Shown piece by piece: positions 1-7,809 of a stretch of DNA of 64,000 nt. Origin of the DNA: Frigidibacter sp. SD6-1 (GTDB lineage Bacteria; Pseudomonadota; Alphaproteobacteria; Rhodobacterales; Rhodobacteraceae); assembly GCF_030143255.1 (NCBI RefSeq), contig NZ_JARJNR010000002.1, forward strand, positions 62,001-126,000, read 5' to 3'. The notes under the pieces are model-generated. The model was not told where the DNA came from. It did no database searches and worked only from the letters and a program-made list of their open reading frames with translations. Within the stretch, counting starts at the first letter, position 1; each line of letters opens with the position of its first letter. The translations under genes were made by a program, and so were the position numbers.

Positions 1-1
1 C

Positions 2-487
2 AGCCCATCCGACCGCCGGCAGGAGGGGCTGGCGCTGAATCGCAGCGTGCGCGAAAACATCTCCCTGTCCTCCTACAGTTTCGGGCCGCTCAAGGGATGG
101 TGGAACAAGCCCGCGCGCGAGAGCCAGCTGCTTGCCGACCTTGCCGGTCAGGTCGAGCTTGACCCCGGACGCCTGAACCATGCGGTCGGCGACCTTTCGG
201 GCGGCAATCAGCAAAAGGTCCTGTTTGCCAAGAGCCTTGGCCAGGAGATCGACGTCTTCGTCTTCGACGAACCGACGGTCGGCGTGGATATCGGCGCCTG
301 CCTGTCCATCTATAAGTGCCTGGCGGCCCTGAGCGCCAAGGGTGCGGCGATCCTTCTGGTGTCATCGAACCTTCCGGAACTGATGGGGTTGACGCATCGG
401 ATGCTGGTGATGAGCGAGGGCCGTTTCGTCGCCGAGTTCCAGCGCGACGACTATGACGAGCACCGCATTCTGGAACAATTCTTCTGA
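2..487 (+). CDS. Sugar-type ABC transporter ATPase, C-terminal part
   Basis: This is the C-terminal 161 residues of an ABC ATPase whose start lies outside the window; the frame is already open at base 2 and reads SPSDRRQEGL. The visible part carries the PxDRxxEGL and SVRENI motifs typical of ribose/xylose-type ATPases with two nucleotide-binding domains, the signature LSGGNQQK, and Walker B (VFVFDEPTVGVD). The NQQK form of the signature is characteristic of the RbsA/XylG/MglA family. It would energise the permease that follows 16 bases downstream. The substrate cannot be read from this fragment, and the periplasmic binding protein must lie outside the window. Confidence 0.93.
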   Translation, partial: SPSDRRQEGLALNRSVRENISLSSYSFGPLKGWWNKPARESQLLADLAGQVELDPGRLNHAVGDLSGGNQQKVLFAKSLGQEIDVFVFDEPTVGVDIGACLSIYKCLAALSAKGAAILLVSSNLPELMGLTHRMLVMSEGRFVAEFQRDDYDEHRILEQFF

Positions 488-503
488 AGAAGGGGCCTGA
501 GGC

Positions 504-1511
504 ATGAATAGCTCAACCGCAGCAGAGATCGAGGGTGCCGGCGCGCGATGGGGTCAGGCCCTGTCCTGGCTGATCCGCAACAGACAGTCGCTGGCCCTAC
601 CGGTCATGTTCCTGGCGGCGCTTGTCATCTTCTCGCTGGGGTCCGAGAGGTTTCTGACCGCCGACAACCTGACCAATGTCGGGCGCCAGTCGGTCTATCT
701 TCTGATCGTGTCTCTCGGGCAGTTCATCGTCATCGTCAACGGCGGCCTCGATCTGTCCGTCGGCAGCGTTGTGTCGCTGACCTCTGTCGTCGGCAGTCTC
801 GTCATGGCCGCGGTCTTCGCCGCTTTTCCCGATGCCCCGATGCTGGCCATCGCGGCCGGTTTTGCCATGAGCGTGGTGATCGGCACAGGTGCCGGCGTCC
901 TCAATGGCCTTGGGGTCAGTTTCCTGCGCATTCCGCCCTTCATGATGACGCTTGGCATGTCGTCTGTCCTGTTCGGGGTCACGCTTTTCATGTCGGCCGG
1001 CCGGCCGATCTATGGCATGCCACCCCTCTTGGGCGAGATTTTCGGATTTGGCCGCCTCGGCGGCTTTCCGGTCCCGGTTCTGGCCGCCATCGCGCTGGTC
1101 GTCATCGTCTATGTCGTGATGGAATGGACGCGGTTCGGGCGACACATCTATGCCGCCGGCGGCAATCCCCGCGCGGCTGCCCTTTCGGGGGTCCGGACCG
1201 GCCGTGTCACGATCGCGGGGTTCGTCCTGTGCGGTCTTCTGGCGGCGGTTTCGGGCTTTCTGTTGACGGCGCGTCTTGGGACGGGCGAGGCCAATGTGGG
1301 GTCGAGCCTGCCGCTGGAATCGATTGCCGCCTGCGTGATCTCCGGCGTGGCGCTGGCCGGGGGGCAGGGCAGGACGTTTTCTGTGATGATCGGAACGCTT
1401 CTGATCCTGCTTGTGCAGAACGGCCTGAACCTGATGGAGGTCGGCGCCTATGCCCAGACCATGGCAACCGGTGCCATCCTGATCTTCGCCATGGCCATCG
1501 CGCGGCACTGA
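504..1511 (+). CDS. Sugar-type ABC transporter permease (RbsC-like)
   Basis: This 335-residue, strongly hydrophobic protein has about nine to ten membrane segments. It has the RbsC-family hallmarks NGGLDLSVGSVV near residue 82 and AAGGNPRAAALSGV near residue 218. It forms the membrane channel of the importer whose ATPase is immediately upstream. The ATG at 504 follows a purine-rich stretch. Length matches the family. RbsC-like permeases carry ribose, xylose, other sugars, nucleosides or autoinducer-2, so the ligand is open. It is the last gene of its transcription unit, ending just before a strong hairpin. Confidence 0.93.
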   Translation: MNSSTAAEIEGAGARWGQALSWLIRNRQSLALPVMFLAALVIFSLGSERFLTADNLTNVGRQSVYLLIVSLGQFIVIVNGGLDLSVGSVVSLTSVVGSLVMAAVFAAFPDAPMLAIAAGFAMSVVIGTGAGVLNGLGVSFLRIPPFMMTLGMSSVLFGVTLFMSAGRPIYGMPPLLGEIFGFGRLGGFPVPVLAAIALVVIVYVVMEWTRFGRHIYAAGGNPRAAALSGVRTGRVTIAGFVLCGLLAAVSGFLLTARLGTGEANVGSSLPLESIAACVISGVALAGGQGRTFSVMIGTLLILLVQNGLNLMEVGAYAQTMATGAILIFAMAIARH

Positions 1512-1549
1512 GGCGCGGTCGCGCAGGCCCGTGGCCCTCCCCACGCCCT

Positions 1550-1577
1550 ACGGGATCGACCGAAAGGCCGATCCCGT
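1550..1577. terminator. GNRA-capped hairpin between convergent genes
   Basis: The inverted repeat ACGGGATCGaCC / GGcCGATCCCGT closes on a GAAA tetraloop, with one mismatch in the stem. It lies between the rightward sugar permease and the leftward oxidoreductase, where a bidirectional terminator is expected. It has no clear T-run, so intrinsic termination is inferred from position and stem strength. Confidence 0.6.
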
Positions 1578-1616
1578 GCGGGTGAGGTACAGTCTTTCCT
1601 GCGCCCACGGGCCGCT

Positions 1617-2240
1617 TCAGTTCGCAACCTGAAAGATCTGGCCGCGGCGCTGTCCGGTTTCGATCTCGTCCAGGACCGCGATGGCATAATCCTCGGCGCT
1701 GATCGTGCTTGGACCGCCATCCGTCGCGGTAAGAACCTGACGTCCGCCCGCGCGGTACGAACCGGTTCTTGCCCCGGGCGCGATGATGCTGGCCGGTGCG
1801 ATGAAGGTATAGTCAAAGCCTTTCGGGGCCAGACGTTCATAGGCCTTGCGCATCGCCTGCGCCTCGGCGCGGTATATTTCGGGCACGACATCGGCAACCG
1901 GCGAGCCGTCGGGAAGGTTCATCGAACCCGCCCCGCCGACGTGAATCAGGCGCGTGCCGGTGGGCGCAATCACTTGTTCGATCGCATCCGCAATCTGGCC
2001 GATATCGGCAGAAACATCGCCCGTGCTGCGTGGCGAAATCGCGATCACCACCACGTCGGCCGCCGCTGCCAGTCCCGCCAGGCCGTCCGGCCTTGAGATA
2101 TCAAGGGCGACCCCGTTCGCCTTTTCGTCGATATTGCCGGGGTTGCGCGCCGTGCCCGTCACCTTGTGTCCGCGGGACAGGGCCTCGGCCGTGATGCGGC
2201 TTCCGATCATCCCCGATGCGCCAAGTATCAGTATCTGCAT
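1617..2240 (-). CDS. NAD(P)-binding oxidoreductase, NmrA/atypical SDR family
   Basis: This 207-residue protein begins with the Rossmann dinucleotide-binding motif GASGMIG at residues 7-13 and has the basic TARNP segment at the end of the second strand, which favours NADPH. It resembles NmrA-like or YwnB/QorB-type NAD(P)H-binding proteins, many of which are quinone or flavin reductases. The canonical YxxxK of classical SDRs is not evident. It is transcribed divergently from an HxlR regulator across a 103-base gap with a palindromic element. This is a common arrangement for stress-responsive quinone reductases. The substrate is not predictable. Confidence 0.85.
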   Translation of the reverse strand: MQILILGASGMIGSRITAEALSRGHKVTGTARNPGNIDEKANGVALDISRPDGLAGLAAAADVVVIAISPRSTGDVSADIGQIADAIEQVIAPTGTRLIHVGGAGSMNLPDGSPVADVVPEIYRAEAQAMRKAYERLAPKGFDYTFIAPASIIAPGARTGSYRAGGRQVLTATDGGPSTISAEDYAIAVLDEIETGQRRGQIFQVAN

Positions 2241-2250
2241 GACCTCTTCC

Positions 2251-2287
2251 TTTCATACGCTATCAGATATATAGTAGCTATATGAAA
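2251..2287. promoter_or_regulatory. Dyad-rich divergent promoter/operator of the HxlR regulator
   Basis: In the gap between the oxidoreductase and HxlR genes, TTTCATA at 2251-2257 is mirrored by TATGAAA at 2281-2287. Nested inside is ATATAG-N3-CTATAT at 2269-2283. The AT-rich dyads contrast sharply with the surrounding GC-rich DNA and are the best candidate binding site for the HxlR protein. Binding itself is inferred. Confidence 0.55.
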
Positions 2288-2343
2288 GTACCTCCGGCCG
2301 GAATACGGCGGGCAAGGTCAATTAGTTACTTGAAGGGAAGTCC

Positions 2344-2715
2344 ATGCCGGCAAAGCGAACTCAAAGCCACGACTGCCCGATCCGGGATGTGCTGGATCGT
2401 GTGGGCGACGCCTGGTCGGTGCTGGTGATCAAGGAGTTGTCGCAGGCGCCCTGCCGGTTCAACGCCCTGCAACGCGTGATCGACCCGATTTCCCCGCGCA
2501 TGCTTGCAGCGACGCTGAAGCATCTTGAGCGTGATGGCCTGGTCACGCGGCATGTCATGGACCAGTCGCCGCCACAGGTCGAATACCGGCTGACGCAGAT
2601 GGGGTGTTCGCTGCATAATGCGCTGGAATCCCTGTCCGATTGGGCGAATGAGAACCAGCCGCATGTGCGCGCCGCGCGGAAGACATACGACTTGATGCGG
2701 GACGGTGCAGGCTAG
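2344..2715 (+). CDS. HxlR-family winged-helix transcriptional regulator
   Basis: This 123-residue protein matches the HxlR family along its whole length: CPIRDVLDRVGDAWSVLVI near the N-terminus, SPRMLAATLKHLERDGLV as the recognition region, and VEYRLTQMG as the wing. Cys11 is at the position of the redox-sensing cysteine in YodB/QorR-like members, and two further cysteines are present. Such proteins repress a divergent oxidoreductase and release DNA on thiol oxidation or quinone alkylation. The arrangement here fits, but sensing by Cys11 is inferred. An alternative is ligand sensing as in HxlR itself. Confidence 0.93.
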   Translation: MPAKRTQSHDCPIRDVLDRVGDAWSVLVIKELSQAPCRFNALQRVIDPISPRMLAATLKHLERDGLVTRHVMDQSPPQVEYRLTQMGCSLHNALESLSDWANENQPHVRAARKTYDLMRDGAG

Positions 2716-2735
2716 CCGGGCATGGCGGGGCTGCC

Positions 2736-2768
2736 GGCGGCCGCAGCGGAAATCCGGACGCGGCCGCC
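2736..2768. terminator. Strong hairpin between convergent genes
   Basis: GGCGGCCGC at 2736-2744 is the perfect inverse of GCGGCCGCC at 2760-2768, and an inner CGGA-AA-TCCG can pair as well. It lies between the HxlR gene and the end of the leftward channel gene, so a bidirectional terminator is likely. Confidence 0.6.
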
Positions 2769-2804
2769 AAACCTGTCTTGGGGCATTCAGCCGATGGCCC
2801 GGCT

Positions 2805-3734
2805 TTACTTTCGCCCCAGGGGAACCGAGAAATCGACCTTGAGGCTGGTGCCACCAAGGGTATTTTCCGCCTTGATGTCATGCGTCAGACGCATGTTCAC
2901 GGCCGTCTTCCCGATATTGGTCGTCAGCCCAAGCCCGATTGCGAATTGCTCGGACTTTCCGACCGTCGCGCCCCCGAATGCACTGCCGTTGTTGGTGTCG
3001 GCGGTCAGCTGTTTGCGGTAGTATGCGACCGGACCGATGCTGAAATCGCCGACGTTCTTGAGTGCGGTAAAGTTGACCAGAACTTCGTCACCGGACTTGT
3101 AACCGTTGGTCTTGTTCTCGGTGTTGACGAAATATTGCAGATGCACCGACGCATTCCATCCATTGTTCAGATAGCTGTAGCCAAGTGACGGTGCAAAGGT
3201 CCAGAAATTGCCGGCCGTGTTGACCGGGTCCGACGCGTTCCATTTGCCGGTCGGGGCGATGAACCCCAGATCGGCGCTGACGAACTGACCCGGCGCCACC
3301 GCCCAGGACACGCCCAGCGGCGAGATGTGCGTGTTGCCCAGCGCGAATTCCGTACCGCTCGGGATCGCCCCGATGCTGGAATTCTGGTCGACATGCAGAA
3401 GCGGCTGCAGGATGAACGCGCGGTAATCGCCACCCAACAGCTTGAAGCCGGGCACCCACAGAAGCTGGACCGCGGTGTCGGCGATAGTCACATCAAGACC
3501 GACATCGTCGCCATTGGCATCTTTCAGCTCGAGGGAACTGTACCCGTTCAGGCTGTTGAGATAGAAACCCGGTGGCGGGTTGGCGCCAATCGGCACGCCG
3601 GTTGTATTGCCAGGTGGGACTGAGGGGGGAACTCCGGGCTCGCGGGCGTCTGCTGCAGTGCCGACCAAAGCAATGAATGCAGTACAGACGCCCCCCGCTT
3701 TCAGAAACTCTCGGATCTTCCTTGAGCGCATCAT
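2805..3734 (-). CDS. Outer-membrane channel, phenol-degradation MetA-pathway family
   Basis: This 309-residue secreted protein has a basic N-terminus and a hydrophobic signal ending near ADA. The body has alternating beta-strand-like segments, FYLNSLNGYSSLELKD early on and a C-terminal VDFSVPLGRK. It resembles the transporter family that accompanies meta-cleavage pathways of phenols (the SphA/MetA family), thought to admit hydrophobic aromatics. It lies 70 bases downstream of the RraA-like gene on the same strand, at the end of the importer operon. An outer-membrane uptake role for the pathway substrate is inferred from family and location. Confidence 0.75.
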   Translation of the reverse strand: MMRSRKIREFLKAGGVCTAFIALVGTAADAREPGVPPSVPPGNTTGVPIGANPPPGFYLNSLNGYSSLELKDANGDDVGLDVTIADTAVQLLWVPGFKLLGGDYRAFILQPLLHVDQNSSIGAIPSGTEFALGNTHISPLGVSWAVAPGQFVSADLGFIAPTGKWNASDPVNTAGNFWTFAPSLGYSYLNNGWNASVHLQYFVNTENKTNGYKSGDEVLVNFTALKNVGDFSIGPVAYYRKQLTADTNNGSAFGGATVGKSEQFAIGLGLTTNIGKTAVNMRLTHDIKAENTLGGTSLKVDFSVPLGRK

Positions 3735-3804
3735 CTTTCTCCCTTTGATGGTTGCGGAATTGACTATGGCTGACGGGGAGCGGAAAGTTTGCCGTGCGAT
3801 CCCG

Positions 3805-4518
3805 CTAGGGCCGACCGGCCTTCCATATCTCGAACTCCCGCAAGCTTTCGCTGTCGGGTGGAAACAGACCGAAGATCGAGCGGCCCTCGGCCACTTTCTC
3901 GGTCACGAAATCCTCGTACTGCGTCTGGTTGATGGCCTCGTCCGCGATCTCGTCGGCGATCCCGGCGGGGATGACGACCACGCCGTCGCCGTCGCCCACC
4001 ACGATGTCGCCGGGAAAGACCGCGACGCCGCCGCAGCCGACCGGACGATCCAGGTCGGCGGGGTGGAGCGCGATCGGGCTTGACGGCACGGCGGGCTGGC
4101 GCTGGAACACCGGAAATCCCAGCGCCCGGATATCGGGCGTATCGCGAAAGCCGCCATCGGTGACGGCGGCCACGACGCCGCGCTGCTGAAGCCGGGCGAT
4201 CATGATGTCACCGGCTGAGGCTGCGCGGCATTCGTTCCCTGTTGAGATAACCAGCACCGCGCCGGGTGGGCATTCCTCGATGGCGCGCCGCTGGACGTGG
4301 TCGGCGCTGGCATAACGTTCCATCGTGTCGATGTCCTCGCGCGCAGGGATGAAGCGCAGGGTGAAGGCCGGGCCTGCGAAACGGGCGCAGGCAGGATCAA
4401 GCGGCAGCACGCCGGAGATATAGCGTGTGCGCAGCCCCCGCCTGAAGAGCACGGTGGTCAGCGTGCCCGACGAGACCGTCATCAACTTTTCTCTGGTTAA
4501 GGGTGACAGCACGGTCAT
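3805..4518 (-). CDS. RraA-family aldolase/decarboxylase-like protein
   Basis: This 237-residue protein belongs to the RraA/HMG-aldolase family. It shows PGAVLVISTG, AGDIMIARLQQRG, the metal and substrate motif DGGFRD at residues 121-126 with Arg125 and Asp126, and VFPGDIVVGDGDGVVVIP. In aromatic catabolism this family includes 4-hydroxy-4-methyl-2-oxoglutarate and 4-carboxy-4-hydroxy-2-oxoadipate aldolases, which release pyruvate or oxaloacetate at the end of meta-cleavage routes. Its ATG overlaps the livM stop by four bases, so it is co-translated with an importer. RNase E regulation is unlikely given this setting. The exact substrate is unknown. Confidence 0.88.
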   Translation of the reverse strand: MTVLSPLTREKLMTVSSGTLTTVLFRRGLRTRYISGVLPLDPACARFAGPAFTLRFIPAREDIDTMERYASADHVQRRAIEECPPGAVLVISTGNECRAASAGDIMIARLQQRGVVAAVTDGGFRDTPDIRALGFPVFQRQPAVPSSPIALHPADLDRPVGCGGVAVFPGDIVVGDGDGVVVIPAGIADEIADEAINQTQYEDFVTEKVAEGRSIFGLFPPDSESLREFEIWKAGRP

Positions 4519-5534
4519 GACATTGCCCGTCCCTTGGGCGGACAGATGTCGCGCCGCATCGGGAACAGTTCGATCCCGGTCCGCTCATGCAGGAAACCCC
4601 AGATGCCTTGCGGCATCCTCAGCATGACGACAATCGCGATGGCACCCATGGCCATCAGGTACCAGGCGCCGAAATCGGCAAGGAAACCGCGCAAGACGAA
4701 GAAGATCAGCGTCCCCAGGATCGCGCCTTCCAGCCGCCCCAGCCCGCCGATCACGACGATGAAGATGATGCTCGCCGTCCATTCGTTGATGTCATAGGCG
4801 GCGGCAGGCGATATGCGCAGCTTGCCGAGGAAGAGGACCGCGCCCACCATGCCCGCGACGCCCGCCGCCAGCAGGTAGACCGCAAGCCGGTTGCGCTTCG
4901 TATCCACACCCAGCCCGGCGGCCGCTTCCGCATCGTCGCGCATCGCGGTCAACGCGAGCCCGCGCGAGGATCGCAGCCACAGATAGGCGACCCCGACAGA
5001 CAGAAGCACGATCGAAAGGGCGATCCACCAGAAAAGCGCCGCCCTCTCGGTTGCGGTTCCGAAGGATTTCGCGACCCCGGCCGGAAAGCTCAGCCCCGCC
5101 CCCGCGCCCAGCGTCTGGGATTGCGCGGTGAGCAGCAGGAAAATCTCGGCGACGACCCAGGTGCCGATGGCGAAATAGGCCCCGTTGAGGCGGAAGAGGA
5201 TCAGCCCCACGGGGATCGAGAGAAGCGTAGTCAACAGACCGGCCGCAATGATGGCGGGTATCAGCGGCAGCCCCATGGTCCCGCACAAGACGAACAGCGC
5301 ATAGGCCCCGACGCCGACAAAGGCCTGCTGGCCGATGGACATGACGCCCGCATAGCCCGCCAGGAGGTTCCACATGACCGCAAGCGCCATGTAGCCCGCC
5401 ATTTCGGTTGCGATCCGCAGCGCGGCCTTGCCGGCGAAGGCGGGAAGTGCTGCCAACACCAGCACCGATAGAAGCGCGAGCACTCCGATCCAGATGTGAT
5501 GCTGGCCGTAACGTCTGACGGTATAGCCGGTCAT
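4515..5534 (-). CDS. livM: Branched-chain-type ABC permease, LivM-like
   Basis: This 339-residue polytopic permease begins MTGYTVRRYGQ and has the LivM features MWNLLAGYAGVMSIGQ, LNGAYFAIGTWVVAEI and VIGGLGRLEGAILG. The start is placed at 5534 because the ATG overlaps the upstream livH stop (ATGA), matching every other junction in this operon; the frame stays open further upstream but encodes nothing recognisable. Together with LivH it forms the membrane heterodimer of a HAAT-family importer. In this setting the cargo is more likely an aromatic or carboxylic acid than an amino acid. Confidence 0.93.
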   Translation of the reverse strand: MTGYTVRRYGQHHIWIGVLALLSVLVLAALPAFAGKAALRIATEMAGYMALAVMWNLLAGYAGVMSIGQQAFVGVGAYALFVLCGTMGLPLIPAIIAAGLLTTLLSIPVGLILFRLNGAYFAIGTWVVAEIFLLLTAQSQTLGAGAGLSFPAGVAKSFGTATERAALFWWIALSIVLLSVGVAYLWLRSSRGLALTAMRDDAEAAAGLGVDTKRNRLAVYLLAAGVAGMVGAVLFLGKLRISPAAAYDINEWTASIIFIVVIGGLGRLEGAILGTLIFFVLRGFLADFGAWYLMAMGAIAIVVMLRMPQGIWGFLHERTGIELFPMRRDICPPKGRAMS

Positions 5535-6397
5535 TGGCGGCGCCCCCCCATGATGCCTTGCGGTCTGAGGGCCAGGATCGCGATGAAGGAGATATGCCCC
5601 GCCAATGTCTGCCAGGCGGGGTCGAAATACCCGCCCAGGGCCTGCGCCACGCCAAGTACGACACCGCCGATCAGCGTGCCCCAGATCGACCCCAGCCCGC
5701 CGATCACGACCACCTCGAACGCGATCAGCAGGCGCGATGGTCCGGACAGCGGCGTGAAGCTGGTCCAGGCCGAAAGAAGCACCCCCGCGATGCCGCAGAT
5801 GACCAGCGCGATGGCCATGGCGATGCCGAAGACATGTTCGGTGCGCACGCCCATGACGCGGGCGACTTCCGGATCGTCCGTCGTCGCCCGCAAGACACGG
5901 CCCAGCCGGGTGTGAAACGACAGGACTTGCAGCCCCCAGATTGTGGCTACCGACACCGCGAAGACCAGGATCGCGTACCACCCGACCGAGATCGGCCCTG
6001 CCTTGAGGCTCATCACCTCGATGGCGCCGAAATCAAGCTTGCGGTTGTCGGCGGTGAAAAGCTGCAAGAGCCCGTTCTGCAAAATGATCGAGATGCCGAA
6101 CGTCACCAGGAGCGGCGGCAGCACATTCGTGCCGATGGTGTGATTGATCAGGGAGCGTTGCAGCCCGTAACCCAGAAGCGCCATCACCGGCAGGACGAGA
6201 AGCGCCGCCACCCAGATCGGCAGGCCAAGGACCGAGGCGGCGCTGTACATCAGGAAGGATCCCGCGACGATCAGGTCGCCATGGGCGAGGTTGACGATCC
6301 GCATGATCCCGAAGACCAGCGACAACCCGGCGGCGAAAAGCGCGTAAAGCCCGCCGATCAGGATGCCCTGGATGATCGAATTGAGAAGCTCTGTCAT
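5531..6397 (-). CDS. livH: Branched-chain-type ABC permease, LivH-like
   Basis: This 288-residue permease begins MTELLNSIIQGILIGGLYAL and shows the LivH pattern of FGIMRIVNLAHGDL, LRATTDDPEVARVMGV and VIGGLGSIWGTLIGG. Its start overlaps the livF stop by ATGA, and its stop overlaps the livM start in the same way. It pairs with LivM in the transmembrane unit. Length and motifs fit the family. Confidence 0.93.
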   Translation of the reverse strand: MTELLNSIIQGILIGGLYALFAAGLSLVFGIMRIVNLAHGDLIVAGSFLMYSAASVLGLPIWVAALLVLPVMALLGYGLQRSLINHTIGTNVLPPLLVTFGISIILQNGLLQLFTADNRKLDFGAIEVMSLKAGPISVGWYAILVFAVSVATIWGLQVLSFHTRLGRVLRATTDDPEVARVMGVRTEHVFGIAMAIALVICGIAGVLLSAWTSFTPLSGPSRLLIAFEVVVIGGLGSIWGTLIGGVVLGVAQALGGYFDPAWQTLAGHISFIAILALRPQGIMGGRRQ

Positions 6398-7098
6398 GCC
6401 GCCTCTCCGAAAAAGGATTTCTCGATATCGCCGAATTCGAGCTCGCCGCTCGGGCCTTGCAGGTTGATCCGGCCTTCGAGGATGCAATAGGCGTAGTCCG
6501 ACAGGCTCAGCGCCCGGCGCACATCCTGTTCCACCAGCATGATGCTGACGCCGGTTTCGCGGATGCGGGGCAGTGCGCGGGCGATGTCGTTGACCACCGT
6601 CGGCGCAAGGCCGAGGCTCAGTTCGTCGACCAGCAGGACGCGGGGATTGGCCATCAGCGCACGGCCGATGGCCACCATCTGCTGCTGTCCGCCCGAAAGG
6701 CCGGAACCGAGATGCCCCCGCCGGCCTCTCAGCGACGGAAACAGATCGTATATGCCGTCAAGCGTCCAGGCGCCTCTTCGCCCCGATTCCCTGCCCATGA
6801 TAAGGTTTTCGTCCACCGTGAGGCTTGGAAACAGGCGGCGGCCTTCGGGAACTGAGGCGATACCCATGGCGACAGTTCGGTCGGGCGAGGCGCCGCCGAT
6901 CTGGTGGCCGTCGAACAGGACCATGCCCTCTGCAACCGGTACCCAGCCCATGAGGGCACGCAGAAGTGTCGTCTTGCCCGCACCGTTGGGGCCGATCAGT
7001 GCCACGCATTGACCCTCTTCCAGCGCGACATTCACACCGTAAAGCGCCTGAAAGTCGCCGTAGAAGGCGTCAAGGCCGTGTGTCGACAAGAGGCTCAT
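6394..7098 (-). CDS. livF: ABC transporter ATPase, LivF-like
   Basis: This 234-residue ATPase has Walker A GPNGAGKTT, the signature LSGGQQQM, Walker B VLLVDELSLGLAP, and LivF features such as ASVPEGRRLFPSLTV. Start and stop overlap the neighbouring livG and livH genes by ATGA. It is one of the two nucleotide-binding subunits of the importer. The frame is open upstream, but the ATG at 7098 is the one supported by the overlap and by the family N-terminus. Confidence 0.93.
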   Translation of the reverse strand: MSLLSTHGLDAFYGDFQALYGVNVALEEGQCVALIGPNGAGKTTLLRALMGWVPVAEGMVLFDGHQIGGASPDRTVAMGIASVPEGRRLFPSLTVDENLIMGRESGRRGAWTLDGIYDLFPSLRGRRGHLGSGLSGGQQQMVAIGRALMANPRVLLVDELSLGLAPTVVNDIARALPRIRETGVSIMLVEQDVRRALSLSDYAYCILEGRINLQGPSGELEFGDIEKSFFGEAA

Positions 7099-7808
7099 GC
7101 CGGGGTTCCCATGTAGATTTCCCTGACCTTGTCGGCCTGGATCACCTCCTGCGGGTCGCCGTCGGCGATCTGCGCGCCCTGGTCGATCACGCAAAGCCGG
7201 TTCACCACGGCAAGAAGGGCGTGGACGATATGTTCGATCCAGACGATCGCGACGCCCGAGGCGCTGACGCCGCGGATCGTCTCGATCAGGCTTTTGCATT
7301 CCATGTCGGTCAGCCCGCCGGCCACCTCGTCGAGCAGCAGCAGACGTGGCTTTGTCGCCAGCGCGCGCGCCAGTTCCAGCCGCTTGCGGTCCAGAAGCCG
7401 CAGCGTGCTGGCCGGTTCCCGTGCGTGACCGATCAGGCCGGTCTGTTCGAGGACGCCGAAACAGAGGTCGTAGGAAGCACGCTCATTCCGGCGCCCGCCG
7501 CCGGTCGCGCCGACCAGAACGTTTTCGAACACGGTCATGCCGTGGAAGGGGCGCGGCACCTGAAAGGCGCGCGCAATGCCGAGGCCCGCGCGCTTTTGTG
7601 CCGGCATCCGGGTGATGTCGCGCCCGTCGAAAGTAATGCGCCCTTCCGCCGGCAGTTTTGTGCCCATCATCAGGTCGAGAAGGGTCGATTTGCCTGCCCC
7701 GTTCGGGCCGATGATGCCAAGCGCCTCACCCTGCCCGACCGAAAGCGACACGCCGTCCGTGACGGTCAGCGTGCCGTAGCGAAAGGAAACGTCGCTGAGG
7801 TCCAGCAT
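7095..7808 (-). CDS. livG: ABC transporter ATPase, LivG-like
   Basis: This 237-residue ATPase has Walker A GPNGAGKST and Walker B LLLLDEVAGGL. The usual LSGGQ signature is replaced by the degenerate STLRLLDRKRLELARAL, a form often found in LivG-type subunits. Its length is close to other LivG proteins. It begins one base after the binding-protein gene and overlaps livF by ATGA. It forms the second nucleotide-binding subunit of the importer. Confidence 0.92.
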   Translation of the reverse strand: MLDLSDVSFRYGTLTVTDGVSLSVGQGEALGIIGPNGAGKSTLLDLMMGTKLPAEGRITFDGRDITRMPAQKRAGLGIARAFQVPRPFHGMTVFENVLVGATGGGRRNERASYDLCFGVLEQTGLIGHAREPASTLRLLDRKRLELARALATKPRLLLLDEVAGGLTDMECKSLIETIRGVSASGVAIVWIEHIVHALLAVVNRLCVIDQGAQIADGDPQEVIQADKVREIYMGTPA

Positions 7809-7809
7809 C

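Noticed and set aside
5535-5981. N-terminal extension of LivM
   Set aside because: The upstream frame lies inside livH in another frame and gives no transporter sequence. The ATGA overlap supports 5534 as the start.
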